This document shows positions 13,278-22,748 of a DNA stretch of 26,063 nucleotides, piece by piece. Made by a program: the position numbers and the translations under genes. Each line of letters begins with the position of its first letter. Position 1 is the stretch's first letter. The notes under the pieces are model-generated. The model was not told the origin of the DNA and ran no database searches. It was given only the letters and a program-made list of their open reading frames with translations. This DNA is from Croceibacterium_A sp035626815 (lineage in GTDB: Bacteria > Pseudomonadota > Alphaproteobacteria > Sphingomonadales > Sphingomonadaceae). Location of the stretch: contig DASPMY010000054.1 of NCBI GenBank assembly GCA_035626815.1, forward strand, positions 1-26,063. Reading direction: 5' to 3'.

Positions 13278-14660
13278 TTATTCCTCAGCCACTTCGGCGC
13301 GGTCGCTCATGCCGAGCAGCTTGAGCTTGCGGTGCAGCGCCGAGCGTTCCATGCCGATGAACCCGGCGGTCTTGGAGATGTTGCCCGAGAAGCGGCGAAT
13401 CTGGATGCGCAAGTATTCGCGCTCGAAGCTCTCGCGCGCCTCGCGCAGCGGCACCCCCATCAGCGCCGAGATTCCCGCCCCGCTCTCGCTGGTCCCGCCG
13501 GTTATCTCCTCGGGCAGCATGTCGGGCTCGATCCGCGCGATGCGCTCGCGCGGGGCCAGGATGACCGTGCGCTCGACCACGTTGCGCAGCTGGCGGACGT
13601 TGCCGGGCCAGTCGTAAGTCTGCAGCGCCGCGATCGCCTCGGACGAGACTTCCGGCGCGGGCAGCCCCTGCTCGCGGGCGTAGCGGGTGAAGAAATGGTC
13701 CGCCAGCACCGGGATGTCGTCGCGCCGCGCGGCGAGCGAGGGCACTGTCACCGGAACCACGTTGAGTCGGTAGAACAAGTCCTCGCGGAAGCGCTTCTCG
13801 GCGATCTCCTTCTCGAGATCGCGCGCGGTCGACGAGACCACCCGCACGTCGACGCCGATCTGGCGGTTGCCGCCGGCGCGCACGAAATGCTGCTCGGTCA
13901 GCACGCGCAGGATGCGCGCCTGGGTGCTCGGCGGCATGTCGGCCACTTCGTCGAAGTACAGCGTGCCGCCGTCGGCCAGCTCGAGCAGGCCGGCGCGGAC
14001 CAGCTTGCCATCGGCCTCCTCGCCGAACAGCTCCTGCTCGAACCGCTCGGGCGTGATGCGCGCCGAATTGACCGTGACGAACGCCTTGTCGGCGCGCGGG
14101 CTCCAGGTGTGCAGCAGCCGCGCCGCGACTTCCTTGCCCGCGCCCGCCGGGCCGGTGATGAGCACTCGGCTGCCGGTGTTGGCGACCCGCTTCAGCGTTG
14201 CGCGGACCTGATTGATCGCGCTCGAGTTGCCGGTGAACTCGTCGGCCTGGGCGATGCCTTCGCGCAGCCGGGCGTTCTCCCGCCGCAGCCGCTCGGTCTC
14301 GGTTGCCCGCGACACCAGCAGCAGCAGCCGCTCGGCCTCGAACGGCTTCTCGATGAAGTCGACCGCCCCGCGGCTGACCGCGGAGACCGCGGTGTCGATG
14401 TTGCCGTGGCCGGAGAAGATGATCACCGGCAGCTGCGGCTCGCGCGCCTTGATCGCGTCGAGCACCTCGAGCCCGTCCATCGGGCTGCCGTGGAGCCAGA
14501 CGTCGAGCAGCACGAGGCTCGGGCGGCGCTCGTCGACCATCCGCAAGGCGCCGGTGCTGTCGCCCGCCGTGCGGCAATCGTAGCCTTCGTCGGCGAGCAC
14601 GCCGGCGACCAGCTCGCGAATGTCCTGCTCGTCGTCCACGACGAGGATATCGAGCGCCAT
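13278..14660 (-). CDS. ntrX: Nitrogen-regulation response regulator NtrX
   Basis: The product is 460 aa from ATG 14660 (a TTG precedes it directly). It is the partner of NtrY. The receiver domain (about 3-118) has the acidic pair DD at 9-10, phosphoacceptor Asp53 (LLDVWL) and Lys105 in EKPFE. The AAA+ domain has Walker A GPAGAGKE (170-177) and Walker B LYFDEVAD, and ends with WPGNVRQLRNVVERTVIL. The GAFTGA loop needed to engage sigma-54 is missing: the segment reads FGEEADGKLVRAGLLE. The C-terminal Fis-type helix-turn-helix is RFSGNISKTAGFIGMERSALHRK in pattern. It starts 19 bases after ntrY with a GGAG site. In alphaproteobacteria NtrX often works without sigma-54, controlling respiration, nitrogen and envelope genes. 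Confidence 0.95.
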   Translation of the reverse strand: MALDILVVDDEQDIRELVAGVLADEGYDCRTAGDSTGALRMVDERRPSLVLLDVWLHGSPMDGLEVLDAIKAREPQLPVIIFSGHGNIDTAVSAVSRGAVDFIEKPFEAERLLLLVSRATETERLRRENARLREGIAQADEFTGNSSAINQVRATLKRVANTGSRVLITGPAGAGKEVAARLLHTWSPRADKAFVTVNSARITPERFEQELFGEEADGKLVRAGLLELADGGTLYFDEVADMPPSTQARILRVLTEQHFVRAGGNRQIGVDVRVVSSTARDLEKEIAEKRFREDLFYRLNVVPVTVPSLAARRDDIPVLADHFFTRYAREQGLPAPEVSSEAIAALQTYDWPGNVRQLRNVVERTVILAPRERIARIEPDMLPEEITGGTSESGAGISALMGVPLREARESFEREYLRIQIRRFSGNISKTAGFIGMERSALHRKLKLLGMSDRAEVAEE

Positions 14661-14679
14661 CAATCCATCTCCAGAGGTG

Positions 14680-16911
14680 TCATTCCGCGGCCTCGCTGCC
14701 GGCTCCGGCCGCGACCGGGTCGCGCGCGAAACGCAGCGTCGCCCGGGTGCCGCTGCCCGGCCCCGGGGCGAAGCTCAGCTCGCCGCCGTGCTCCTCGACG
14801 ATCTTCTTGACGATCGCCAGGCCGAGCCCGGTGCCTTTCTCGCGCGTCGTCACGTAAGGCTCCATGATGCGCAGACCGCCTTGCGGCAGGCCCACGCCGT
14901 TGTCGCCGACGCAGACGGTCAGATGGGTCCCATCGGCTTCGACCGCGACCTCGATCCGGCCGCGGAAATCGGCCTCGGCTTCGCGCCGCCGGGCGTCGAT
15001 CGCCTCGGCCGCGTTCTTGAGGACGTTGGTCATCGCCTGGCCGAACTGGTGCCGGTCGCAATCGATATGGGGCACGTCGTCCGCGGCCGAGAACGCGTAG
15101 TCGATCTCCGGACGAGCGACTTCCTGCAGGAACAGCGCCTGGCGCACCAGGTCGACCGCGTCCTCGTGCCGGAACACCGGCTTGGGCAGCCGCGCGAACG
15201 AGGAGAACTCGTCGACCATCTTCCTGAGGTCGCCGACCTGCCGGATGATCGTGCCGGTCAGCTCTTCGAACAGCTCGGGGTCCTGCAGGATCTGCTTGCG
15301 GTAGCGCCGGTTGAGGCGCTCGGTCGCGAGCTGGATCGGCGTCAGCGGGTTCTTGATCTCGTGGGCGATGCGGCGGGCGACATCCGACCACGCCGCCTGC
15401 CGCTGGTCGAGCAGCTGGCGGGTGATGTCCTCGAAGGTGATGACGTGGCCATCGGCCGCGGGCGCGACCTTGACGGCGAGCGTCAGCAGCTCGCCGCCCT
15501 TGTTGTACTGGACGATGCCGCTGCTGGCGCCGCTCCTGAGCAAGGCGGCGAGCGGCGCCGCGAGATCGGCCAGCGCGAGGCCGAGCGGCGCCGGCCCGGC
15601 GCGGTCGAGCAGCAGATGCTGGGCCGAATTGTTCATCAACACGATGCGGCCCTCGAGGTCGATCGAGACGATCCCCGCGGTGATCGACTGCAGCACCGTC
15701 TCGATGAACGTCCGGCGCTCGGCCAGCTGGCGGTTGGCGCCGATCAGCGCGTCGGTCTGCCGCTCGATCTGCTCGGTCATGCGGTTGAACGCCCGGTTGA
15801 GCAACCCGATCTCGTCGGGGCCGGTGCGGCCGGTTACGCGCAGCGAATAATTGCCGCTGCCGACCTCGCGCGCGGCGGTCACCAGCTCGCCCAGCGGCTT
15901 GACCTGGCGATCGGCGAAACGCAGCGCAAACCACACCGCGAGGCCGACCAGCGCCAGCGACATGCCGAACAGCGCGAGGTTGAACTGGAGCTGCTTGGCG
16001 CGCGCCCGGCTCGTCAGCAGGTCGTAGGATTGCAGCACGCGCTGCGCCCGCTCCCACTGGCTGAAGGCCAGCTGGTCCGACTGGCGCACGTTGTAGAGAT
16101 AGACCCCGGCATCGCGGTCGATCGGCGTGACCGCTTCCATCCGGTCCTGCGTCGCGGTGACGACGACGTCCTCGCCGCCCCGCAGGCGATCGAGCGTGTC
16201 GCGCGAGATACGTTCGCGCGCGGTGTCTTCGCTCGGGTCGACGATCGCGGCGACGCGCAGGCCGCCGTCGGGCGCCAGCTGCAGGATCGCGCTTTCGTTC
16301 AGCTCGCGGGCGAGCACCTGGAGGCCGTACTGTTCCTGGAACTCCGGGCTGGCCATCGCCATGTCGCGCAGGAAGAAGCGCAAGTCGCCGGCCATCGCGA
16401 CGGTGGCGGCGGCAACCTGGCGCTGGTTCTCGTCGTAATACCCGCGGGCCAGCTCGTTGGCGTTCTCGAGCATCCCGCGATTGCTGGTCGAGAACCAGAA
16501 CTGCACTCCCGACTGGAACAGGATGCTGGCGAATACCGCCACCAGCAGCGTCGGGATCGCCGCGACCAGCGAGAAGAAGAACACCAGGTTGACGTGCAGC
16601 CGCGCGGTCGTGCCGCCGGCGCGGCGGATGGCGATCCGCCGGCCGGCCAGCACGATCAGGCTCAGCGCGGGTATCAGCGTGCCGACGAGCATCGCCGCGG
16701 CCTGGCGCGAGGGGACCGGCTTGTCCGGGTCCGGCGCGCCGCTGAGCAAGAGGTACGAGCTGGCGAGCATGACCACCAGCGCGATGGCGGCGGCTATCTC
16801 GAGCCACAGGTAGAGGTTGCCGCGCCGCGCGACGACCATCCCCCTGCGCCACCAGCGCGGCAGGCGGAGGCGCTTGTCGGAATGGGCGTCTGGTCCGGGG
16901 GGGGAGGCCAT
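14680..16911 (-). CDS. ntrY: Membrane sensor histidine kinase NtrY
   Basis: The product is 743 aa and phosphorylates NtrX. Four membrane segments are visible: about 35-57, 73-92 and 105-133 near the N-terminus and 312-332 after an extracytoplasmic sensor region (about 140-310). A HAMP domain (about 330-385), a PAS domain (about 400-500, ITAGIVSIDLEGRIVLMNNSA), the HisKA box with His517 in ARRIAHEIKNPLTPIQ, and a HATPase domain with N-box NVLKNAAEAI, VGDNGVGLP and EKGTGLGLAIVKKI follow. This is the usual NtrY architecture. The ATG lies in a context with an 8-C run in codons 3-5. The gene is 62 bases downstream of ntrC, the largest gap within the ntr genes, so a separate promoter for ntrYX is possible. 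Confidence 0.96.
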   Translation of the reverse strand: MASPPGPDAHSDKRLRLPRWWRRGMVVARRGNLYLWLEIAAAIALVVMLASSYLLLSGAPDPDKPVPSRQAAAMLVGTLIPALSLIVLAGRRIAIRRAGGTTARLHVNLVFFFSLVAAIPTLLVAVFASILFQSGVQFWFSTSNRGMLENANELARGYYDENQRQVAAATVAMAGDLRFFLRDMAMASPEFQEQYGLQVLARELNESAILQLAPDGGLRVAAIVDPSEDTARERISRDTLDRLRGGEDVVVTATQDRMEAVTPIDRDAGVYLYNVRQSDQLAFSQWERAQRVLQSYDLLTSRARAKQLQFNLALFGMSLALVGLAVWFALRFADRQVKPLGELVTAAREVGSGNYSLRVTGRTGPDEIGLLNRAFNRMTEQIERQTDALIGANRQLAERRTFIETVLQSITAGIVSIDLEGRIVLMNNSAQHLLLDRAGPAPLGLALADLAAPLAALLRSGASSGIVQYNKGGELLTLAVKVAPAADGHVITFEDITRQLLDQRQAAWSDVARRIAHEIKNPLTPIQLATERLNRRYRKQILQDPELFEELTGTIIRQVGDLRKMVDEFSSFARLPKPVFRHEDAVDLVRQALFLQEVARPEIDYAFSAADDVPHIDCDRHQFGQAMTNVLKNAAEAIDARRREAEADFRGRIEVAVEADGTHLTVCVGDNGVGLPQGGLRIMEPYVTTREKGTGLGLAIVKKIVEEHGGELSFAPGPGSGTRATLRFARDPVAAGAGSEAAE

Positions 16912-16973
16912 CGTTGCAGAGTTACAACGGCGCTGTTGCCCGATTGCAAGGGCTTTTTCGGCGAAGCGAGGAG

Positions 16974-18386
<1,413 letters not shown>

Positions 18387-18398
18387 GTCCCTTTCCCC

Positions 18399-19463
18399 CT
18401 ACTTCGCCAGCGGCAGGTGCACGCGGAAATGCGTCCACCCGCCGGCCTCGTCGCGCTCGTGGCTGATCCGCCCGTCCATGTCGCGCACCAGCTTGTTGAC
18501 CAGCGCCAGCCCGAGGCCCTGGCCGTTCTTCTTGCTCGACACGAACGGCTCGAAGATGTGGTCGCGCAGCGTCGGGTCGACGCCCGGGCCGTTGTCGCTG
18601 ACCTGGACCTCGATCGGCAGCTTGACGGGCCGCCCGAGGCGCATGACGTTCATCACCAGGCCGGCGACGAAGCGCGTGCGGATGACGATTTGCGGCGCTT
18701 CGGCCTCGGCGCAGGCGTCGCGGGCGTTGCCGATCAGGTTGATCAAAACCTGTACGAGCGCGCCCTCGTTGGCGAGCACCGGCGGCAGCGAGGGGTCGAA
18801 TTCCTCGACCAGAGGCAGCGGCGCATCCGAGGCGGCGCTGACGGTCTCGCACGCGCGGCGGACGGCGGCGTGGAGGTTGAACGGCGCCGCCGGCTCCGCC
18901 CGCTCGCGGCCGAGCCGCTGCATCCGGTCGATCAGCTGGGCGATGCGGTCGACCTCGTCGGTAATCAGGTCCGTGAGCTTCCGGTCGCCCTCCCCGAGCT
19001 TGCGGGCGACCAGCTGCGCGGCCCCGCGGATCGCCGCGAGCGGGTTCTTGATCTCGTGCGCCAGCACGGCGGGGCCGCGCAGCGCCCCCGCGCGGTCCTC
19101 GTCGCTGAAGCGCTCGCCCTGACGCGCGTCGGACAGCGTAACCACGCGCCACCCCGGATGCGCCGGCAGCGAGGAGATGGTCATGTTGACCAGCCACGTG
19201 CGCCCCTCGACCTGGATCGCCAGCCCGCGTGCGACGAGCTGCTCCTCGTCGCCGGCCAGCCGGTCGAGCATCCGGCCGTCGGCGAAGCGGACGACATCGA
19301 GGAACCGGCGCCCCACCAGCCGGCCGGCGCTGCGGCCGATCAGGTTCTCCGCCGCCGGATTGACTTGCGCGATCGTCAGCTCGGGCGTGAGCAGCAGCAG
19401 CGCGAAGGTGAGGCCGGCCACCTGCTCGCGGAAATCGGGTATGCCCGCGACCGCCTCGCTCAC
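18399..19463 (-). CDS. ntrB: Nitrogen sensor histidine kinase/phosphatase NtrB
   Basis: The product is 354 aa, cytoplasmic, and controls NtrC phosphorylation in response to PII proteins. GTG 19463 is chosen because it overlaps the dusB stop as GTGA and gives a protein of normal length; the open frame continues upstream inside dusB but that part is only a shadow. A PAS domain (about 15-115, LTIAQVNPAAENLIGRSAG) is followed by the H box with His136 in PAVLAHEIKNPLAAIRGAAQ, then N box VLINLIGNARDAC, VSDNGPGVD, FEPFVSSKKNGQGLGLALVNKL. There are no membrane segments, which separates it from NtrY. The dusB-ntrB-ntrC order equals the classic nifR3-ntrB-ntrC operon. Confidence 0.96.
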   Translation of the reverse strand: MSEAVAGIPDFREQVAGLTFALLLLTPELTIAQVNPAAENLIGRSAGRLVGRRFLDVVRFADGRMLDRLAGDEEQLVARGLAIQVEGRTWLVNMTISSLPAHPGWRVVTLSDARQGERFSDEDRAGALRGPAVLAHEIKNPLAAIRGAAQLVARKLGEGDRKLTDLITDEVDRIAQLIDRMQRLGRERAEPAAPFNLHAAVRRACETVSAASDAPLPLVEEFDPSLPPVLANEGALVQVLINLIGNARDACAEAEAPQIVIRTRFVAGLVMNVMRLGRPVKLPIEVQVSDNGPGVDPTLRDHIFEPFVSSKKNGQGLGLALVNKLVRDMDGRISHERDEAGGWTHFRVHLPLAK

Positions 19464-20476
19464 GCGGCGCGGCGCCGCAGGAACGGCTCGTAGAAGCGCT
19501 CGATCTCGCCGAGGACCTGAACGGGATCGTCGATGAAGTTGGCGCGGTTGCGGAACTCGGCCGAGCCGTGCATCCCCTTGGTGTACCAGCCGAGATGCTT
19601 GCGGGCGATCTTGGCCCCGGCATCGGTGCCGTAATGCTCGAGCATCGCCCGGTAGTGCTCGACGAGCACGGCGAACTGCTCGTCGATGTCGGGATCGGGC
19701 CGGCTCTCCCCGGTGCGCCACCAGTGCATGACTTGCCCGAGCAGCCACGGCTTGCCGTAGGCGCCGCGGCCGATCATCACCCCGTCCGCGCCGGACTGCG
19801 CGAGCGCCGCGGCGCTATCCCCAATGCCACAGATGTCGCCGTTGACGATCACCGGGATCGACACCGCATCCTTGACCTGGCTGACGAACGCCCAGTCGGC
19901 CTCGCCCTTGTACATCTGGTTGCGGGTGCGGCCGTGGACGGTGATCATCCTGACCCCGAGATCCTCGGCGATGCGGGCGAGCTCGGGCGCGTTGAGGCTG
20001 GCATGGTCCCAGCCCATGCGCATCTTGACCGTCACCGGCACCGAGACGGCCTTGACCGTCGCTTCCATCAGCTTCCGCGCCAGCGGCACCTCGCGCATCA
20101 GCGCGGAGCCGGCGTACTGGCCGACGACCTTGCGCACCGGGCAGCCGAAGTTGATGTCGATGATCGCCGCGCCGTTGCCTTCCTGCAGCTTCGCGGCCTC
20201 GGCCATCGAGCCCGGATCGCAGCCGACGAGCTGCATCGAGACCGGCTCCTCGATCGCGTCCCACGCCGCCTTCTGGAGGCTCTGGCGCGTCTCGCGGATG
20301 GCCGCCTCGCTGGCGATCATCTCGGTGACGTTGAGCCCCGAGCCGTAGCGGCGCACGAGCGTGCGGAACGGCCGGTCGGTGACGCCGGTCATCGGCGCGA
20401 GGATCACCGGGCAGTCGATCCGCACGGGACCGATCTCGATCGGCTCGAGCGCCGGAGGGATGGGAAGCGACGTCAT
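19460..20476 (-). CDS. dusB: tRNA-dihydrouridine synthase (DusB/NifR3)
   Basis: The product is 338 aa. This FMN enzyme reduces specific uridines in the D-loop of tRNAs to dihydrouridine with NAD(P)H. It has the TIM-barrel N-terminal ILAPMTGVTDRPFR, TEMIASEA, the catalytic Cys112 in DINFGCPVRKVVGQYAGSAL, KMRMGWD, ITVHGRTRNQMYKG, and IPVIVNGDICG plus GADGVMIGRGAYGKPWL for FMN phosphate. The ATG at 20476 begins an 81-bp divergent gap shared with ispDF; its upstream sequence is pyrimidine-rich and lacks a clear ribosome-binding site. It is the first gene of the ntr operon, as in Rhodobacter and rhizobia, where it was first called nifR3. Confidence 0.97.
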   Translation of the reverse strand: MTSLPIPPALEPIEIGPVRIDCPVILAPMTGVTDRPFRTLVRRYGSGLNVTEMIASEAAIRETRQSLQKAAWDAIEEPVSMQLVGCDPGSMAEAAKLQEGNGAAIIDINFGCPVRKVVGQYAGSALMREVPLARKLMEATVKAVSVPVTVKMRMGWDHASLNAPELARIAEDLGVRMITVHGRTRNQMYKGEADWAFVSQVKDAVSIPVIVNGDICGIGDSAAALAQSGADGVMIGRGAYGKPWLLGQVMHWWRTGESRPDPDIDEQFAVLVEHYRAMLEHYGTDAGAKIARKHLGWYTKGMHGSAEFRNRANFIDDPVQVLGEIERFYEPFLRRRAA

Positions 20477-20557
20477 GGGGGAGAGTTTGCCTAAAAATCG
20501 GGCAGCCGCATAGTGGATTGCGGGGGGTGCCGCAAGGCGCTAGCGCCGCGCCCTGCC
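20477..20557. promoter_or_regulatory. Divergent dusB/ispDF promoter region with a 12-bp palindrome
   Basis: These 81 bases must hold the promoters of the dusB-ntr operon (minus) and of ispDF (plus). GGCGCTAGCGCC at 20536-20547 is a perfect palindrome 11 bases before the ispDF ATG. A weak sigma-70-like pair for ispDF, TTGCCT (20487-20492) and CATAGT (20509-20514) with a 16-base spacer, can be proposed. No sigma-54 promoter is seen. The short distance means the two promoters may interfere or share a regulator. Confidence 0.4.
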
Positions 20558-21712
20558 ATGGCTCCCTCCCCCCCGCCCTCTTTCGCAGCGGTGATCGTCG
20601 CCGCCGGCCAGGGGCTGCGCGCGGGGCAGCCGGTGCCCAAGCAGTTCGCCCGCTGGCGCGGCCGCCCGCTGGTGCGGCACTCGGCCGAGGCGCTGGTCGC
20701 GGCCGGCGCCGCGCCGGTAATCGTGGCGATCCCGGCAGGCGCCGACGACCTCGCGACCGAAGCGCTGCAAGGTCTTTCCGGCATTCGCCTGGCCGCCGGC
20801 GGGGCGACCCGCCAGGCCTCGGTCCGCGCGGCGCTCGAGGCCTTGGCCGGGGATGCGCCGGAGCGGGTGCTCATCCACGACGCCGCACGGCCCCGCTGCC
20901 CGCGCGAGGTCATCGACCGGCTGCTCGACGCCTTGCGGATCCATCCCGGCGCCATTCCCGTGCTGCCGGTGGTCGACAGCCTCGCGCTGAGCGAGGGCGG
21001 ACTGATGGCCGGCAGCGCCGAACGCGAGACGCTGCGCCGGGTGCAGACTCCGCAGGCGTTCCGCTACGCCGCGATCCGTGCCGCGCACCGCGCCTGGGCC
21101 GGCGAGCCCGACGCGGGCGACGACGCCCAGGTGGCGCGCGCGGCCGGGCTTGCCGTGGCGCTCGTCGACGGCGACGAGCGCTTGCGCAAGCTGACCTTCG
21201 CCGAGGATTTCATGGACTCCGCGCCCGCGCCCCGCATCGGCACCGGCTTCGACGTCCACCGCCTGGCGGAAGGCGAAGAGCTGTGGCTGTGCGGAATCCG
21301 CCTCGCTCACGACCGCGGCCTGGCCGGGCACAGCGATGCCGACGTCGCGCTTCATGCGGTCGTCGACGCGCTGCTCGGCGCAGCCGGCGCGGGCGATATC
21401 GGCGAGCATTTCCCGCCGGGCGACCCGCAGTGGCGCGGCGCGCCGTCGAGCCGGTTCGTCGAGCACGCCGTTCGCCTGGCGAACGAAGCCGGCTTCGCGG
21501 TCGGCAACGTCGACCTGACGATCATCTGCGAGGCGCCGCAGATCGGGCCCCATCGCGCGGCGATGCGCGCGCGGCTTGCCGAGCTGCTCGGCGTCGGGAT
21601 AGAGGCGGTTAATGTGAAGGCCACTACCACCGAGCGGCTCGGCTTCACCGGCCGGGGCGAAGGTATCGCGGCCCAGGCGGTGGCAACGCTGGTCCCGCTG
21701 GAAAGGACATGA
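20558..21712 (+). CDS. ispDF: Bifunctional IspD/IspF isoprenoid enzyme
   Basis: The product is 384 aa and joins two non-consecutive MEP-pathway enzymes: 2-C-methyl-D-erythritol 4-phosphate cytidylyltransferase (EC 2.7.7.60) and 2-C-methyl-D-erythritol 2,4-cyclodiphosphate synthase (EC 4.6.1.12). The IspD part (1 to about 222) has the CTP-binding FAAVIVAAGQGLRAGQ...PKQ, VLIHDAARP and VQTPQAF. The IspF part (about 226-384) has the zinc ligands Asp232 and His234 in GTGFDVHR, HSDADVALHAVVDALLGAAG, GDIGEHFPP and ATTTERLGFTGRGEGIAAQAV. ATG 20558 is preferred over a GTG at 20513 because the latter adds a non-conserved Cys/Pro-rich stretch. This fusion is common in alphaproteobacteria. The stop overlaps the next ATG. 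Confidence 0.97.
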   Translation: MAPSPPPSFAAVIVAAGQGLRAGQPVPKQFARWRGRPLVRHSAEALVAAGAAPVIVAIPAGADDLATEALQGLSGIRLAAGGATRQASVRAALEALAGDAPERVLIHDAARPRCPREVIDRLLDALRIHPGAIPVLPVVDSLALSEGGLMAGSAERETLRRVQTPQAFRYAAIRAAHRAWAGEPDAGDDAQVARAAGLAVALVDGDERLRKLTFAEDFMDSAPAPRIGTGFDVHRLAEGEELWLCGIRLAHDRGLAGHSDADVALHAVVDALLGAAGAGDIGEHFPPGDPQWRGAPSSRFVEHAVRLANEAGFAVGNVDLTIICEAPQIGPHRAAMRARLAELLGVGIEAVNVKATTTERLGFTGRGEGIAAQAVATLVPLERT

Positions 21713-22254
21713 CCATCATGGATTCACGCAAAGGGCTGGCGGCGGCGGCCGCGGCCGCGCTCGCGCTGCAACCGGCGGTGGCCGCCGCGCAGCAGACCTG
21801 CATCACCGAGGCCGAAGTGAGCGCGATGGCCATCTACAGCGTGCCCAGCCTGGTGCAGAGCGTGCGGCTGCGCTGCGCCGGCGAGCTGTTGTCGAGCGGC
21901 TTCCTCGCCCGCCGCGGCGATGCGTTCATTGCGCGCTACACCGGGCTGCAGGACGCCGTGTGGCCGCGCGCGAAGTCGGGATTGCTCAAGTTCGGCGCCC
22001 GCCGGGCCGGCAGCTCGGGGCCGGGCATCGACACGTTCGCCAACCTGCCGGACAATGCCGTGCGGCCGTTGATCGACGCGCTGATCGCGCAGGAGGTCTC
22101 GGGCAAGATCCAGCCCAGGCATTGCGGCCGGATCGAGCGCGTGCTCGAGGCCGCGGCGCCGATCGATCCCGAAGTCGCCGGAACGCTGATCGGCGTCATC
22201 ATCGGGCTCGTCGCGCCGGAAGACCCGCCGATCTGCCCTGCCCGCCGCTCATGA
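21709..22254 (+). CDS. Exported protein of unknown function
   Basis: The product is 181 aa. ATG 21709 overlaps the ispDF stop (ATGA) and has GGAAAGGAC in front; a second ATG at 21718 is possible. An Ala-rich signal peptide (GLAAAAAAALALQPAVAAAQ) predicts cleavage near residue 28 and a periplasmic or outer-membrane location. The mature part has four cysteines (QTCIT, LRCAG, RHCGR, PICPA), which may form two disulfides, and is largely helical with a hydrophobic stretch near the C-terminus (GTLIGVIIGLVAP). I do not recognise the family. Tight coupling between ispDF and the CinA-domain gene suggests a conserved neighbourhood. Confidence 0.82.
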   Translation: MTIMDSRKGLAAAAAAALALQPAVAAAQQTCITEAEVSAMAIYSVPSLVQSVRLRCAGELLSSGFLARRGDAFIARYTGLQDAVWPRAKSGLLKFGARRAGSSGPGIDTFANLPDNAVRPLIDALIAQEVSGKIQPRHCGRIERVLEAAAPIDPEVAGTLIGVIIGLVAPEDPPICPARRS

Positions 22255-22748
22255 CCGCTGCTTTGCTGCCGAGGAAAGTCGTCGCCCTCGCCCGCCGCGT
22301 GGTCGAGGAGAACAAGGCCGCCGGACGCACGGTCGCCGTCGCCGAAAGCTGCACCGGCGGCCTGGTCGTCGCGGCGTTGACCGAGATCCCCGGCTCCTCC
22401 GCGGTGCTCGATCGCGGGTTCGTCACGTATTCGAACGAAGCCAAGCGGGAATCGCTCGGCGTCGCCGGCGACATCATCGACGCCTTCGGCGCGGTCTCGG
22501 TCGCCTGCGTCTACGCCATGGCCCGGGGCGCGCTCGAGCGCAGCAAGGCCGACGTGGCGGTGGCCATCAGCGGCATCGCCGGGCCCGACGGCGGCAGCGA
22601 AGCCAAGCCGGTCGGGACGGTAGTGTTCGCCCGCGCCATCCGCGGCGAGGACAAGCCGGAGGCGGAATCGCGGCTGTTCGACGGCGAGGATCGCTCGGGC
22701 GTGCGGCTTCAGGCGACGCTCTGCGCGCTCGAGCTGCTGCTGCCGTAG
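22251..22748 (+). CDS. CinA C-terminal domain protein (NMN amidohydrolase, PncC-like)
   Basis: The product is 165 aa and consists only of the CinA_C domain, without the N-terminal MoCF-like part of full CinA. Stand-alone members deamidate nicotinamide mononucleotide to nicotinate mononucleotide (EC 3.5.1.42) in NAD salvage. The active-site signature is VAVAESCTGGLVVAALTEIPGSS in outline, followed by FVTYSNEAKRESLGV, GAVS, and ISGIAGPDGGSEAKPVGTV, all typical. ATG 22251 overlaps the upstream stop (ATGA). The 3' end overlaps the convergent COQ10-like gene by 40 bases. Confidence 0.94.
   Translation: MTAALLPRKVVALARRVVEENKAAGRTVAVAESCTGGLVVAALTEIPGSSAVLDRGFVTYSNEAKRESLGVAGDIIDAFGAVSVACVYAMARGALERSKADVAVAISGIAGPDGGSEAKPVGTVVFARAIRGEDKPEAESRLFDGEDRSGVRLQATLCALELLLP

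Noticed and set aside
13140..14810. 556-codon plus-strand open frame opposite ntrX
   Set aside because: Antisense shadow of ntrX, without a ribosome-binding site or protein-like motifs.
16912..16973. Possible terminator or small RNA in the ntrC-ntrY gap
   Set aside because: Only a 5-bp CGTTG/CAACG dyad is visible, without a stable stem or T-tract. A promoter for ntrYX cannot be excluded but no convincing hexamers are seen.
18399..19748. Longer NtrB starting inside dusB
   Set aside because: The extra N-terminal part is a shadow of the dusB C-terminus. GTG 19463 gives a GTGA overlap and a normal NtrB length.
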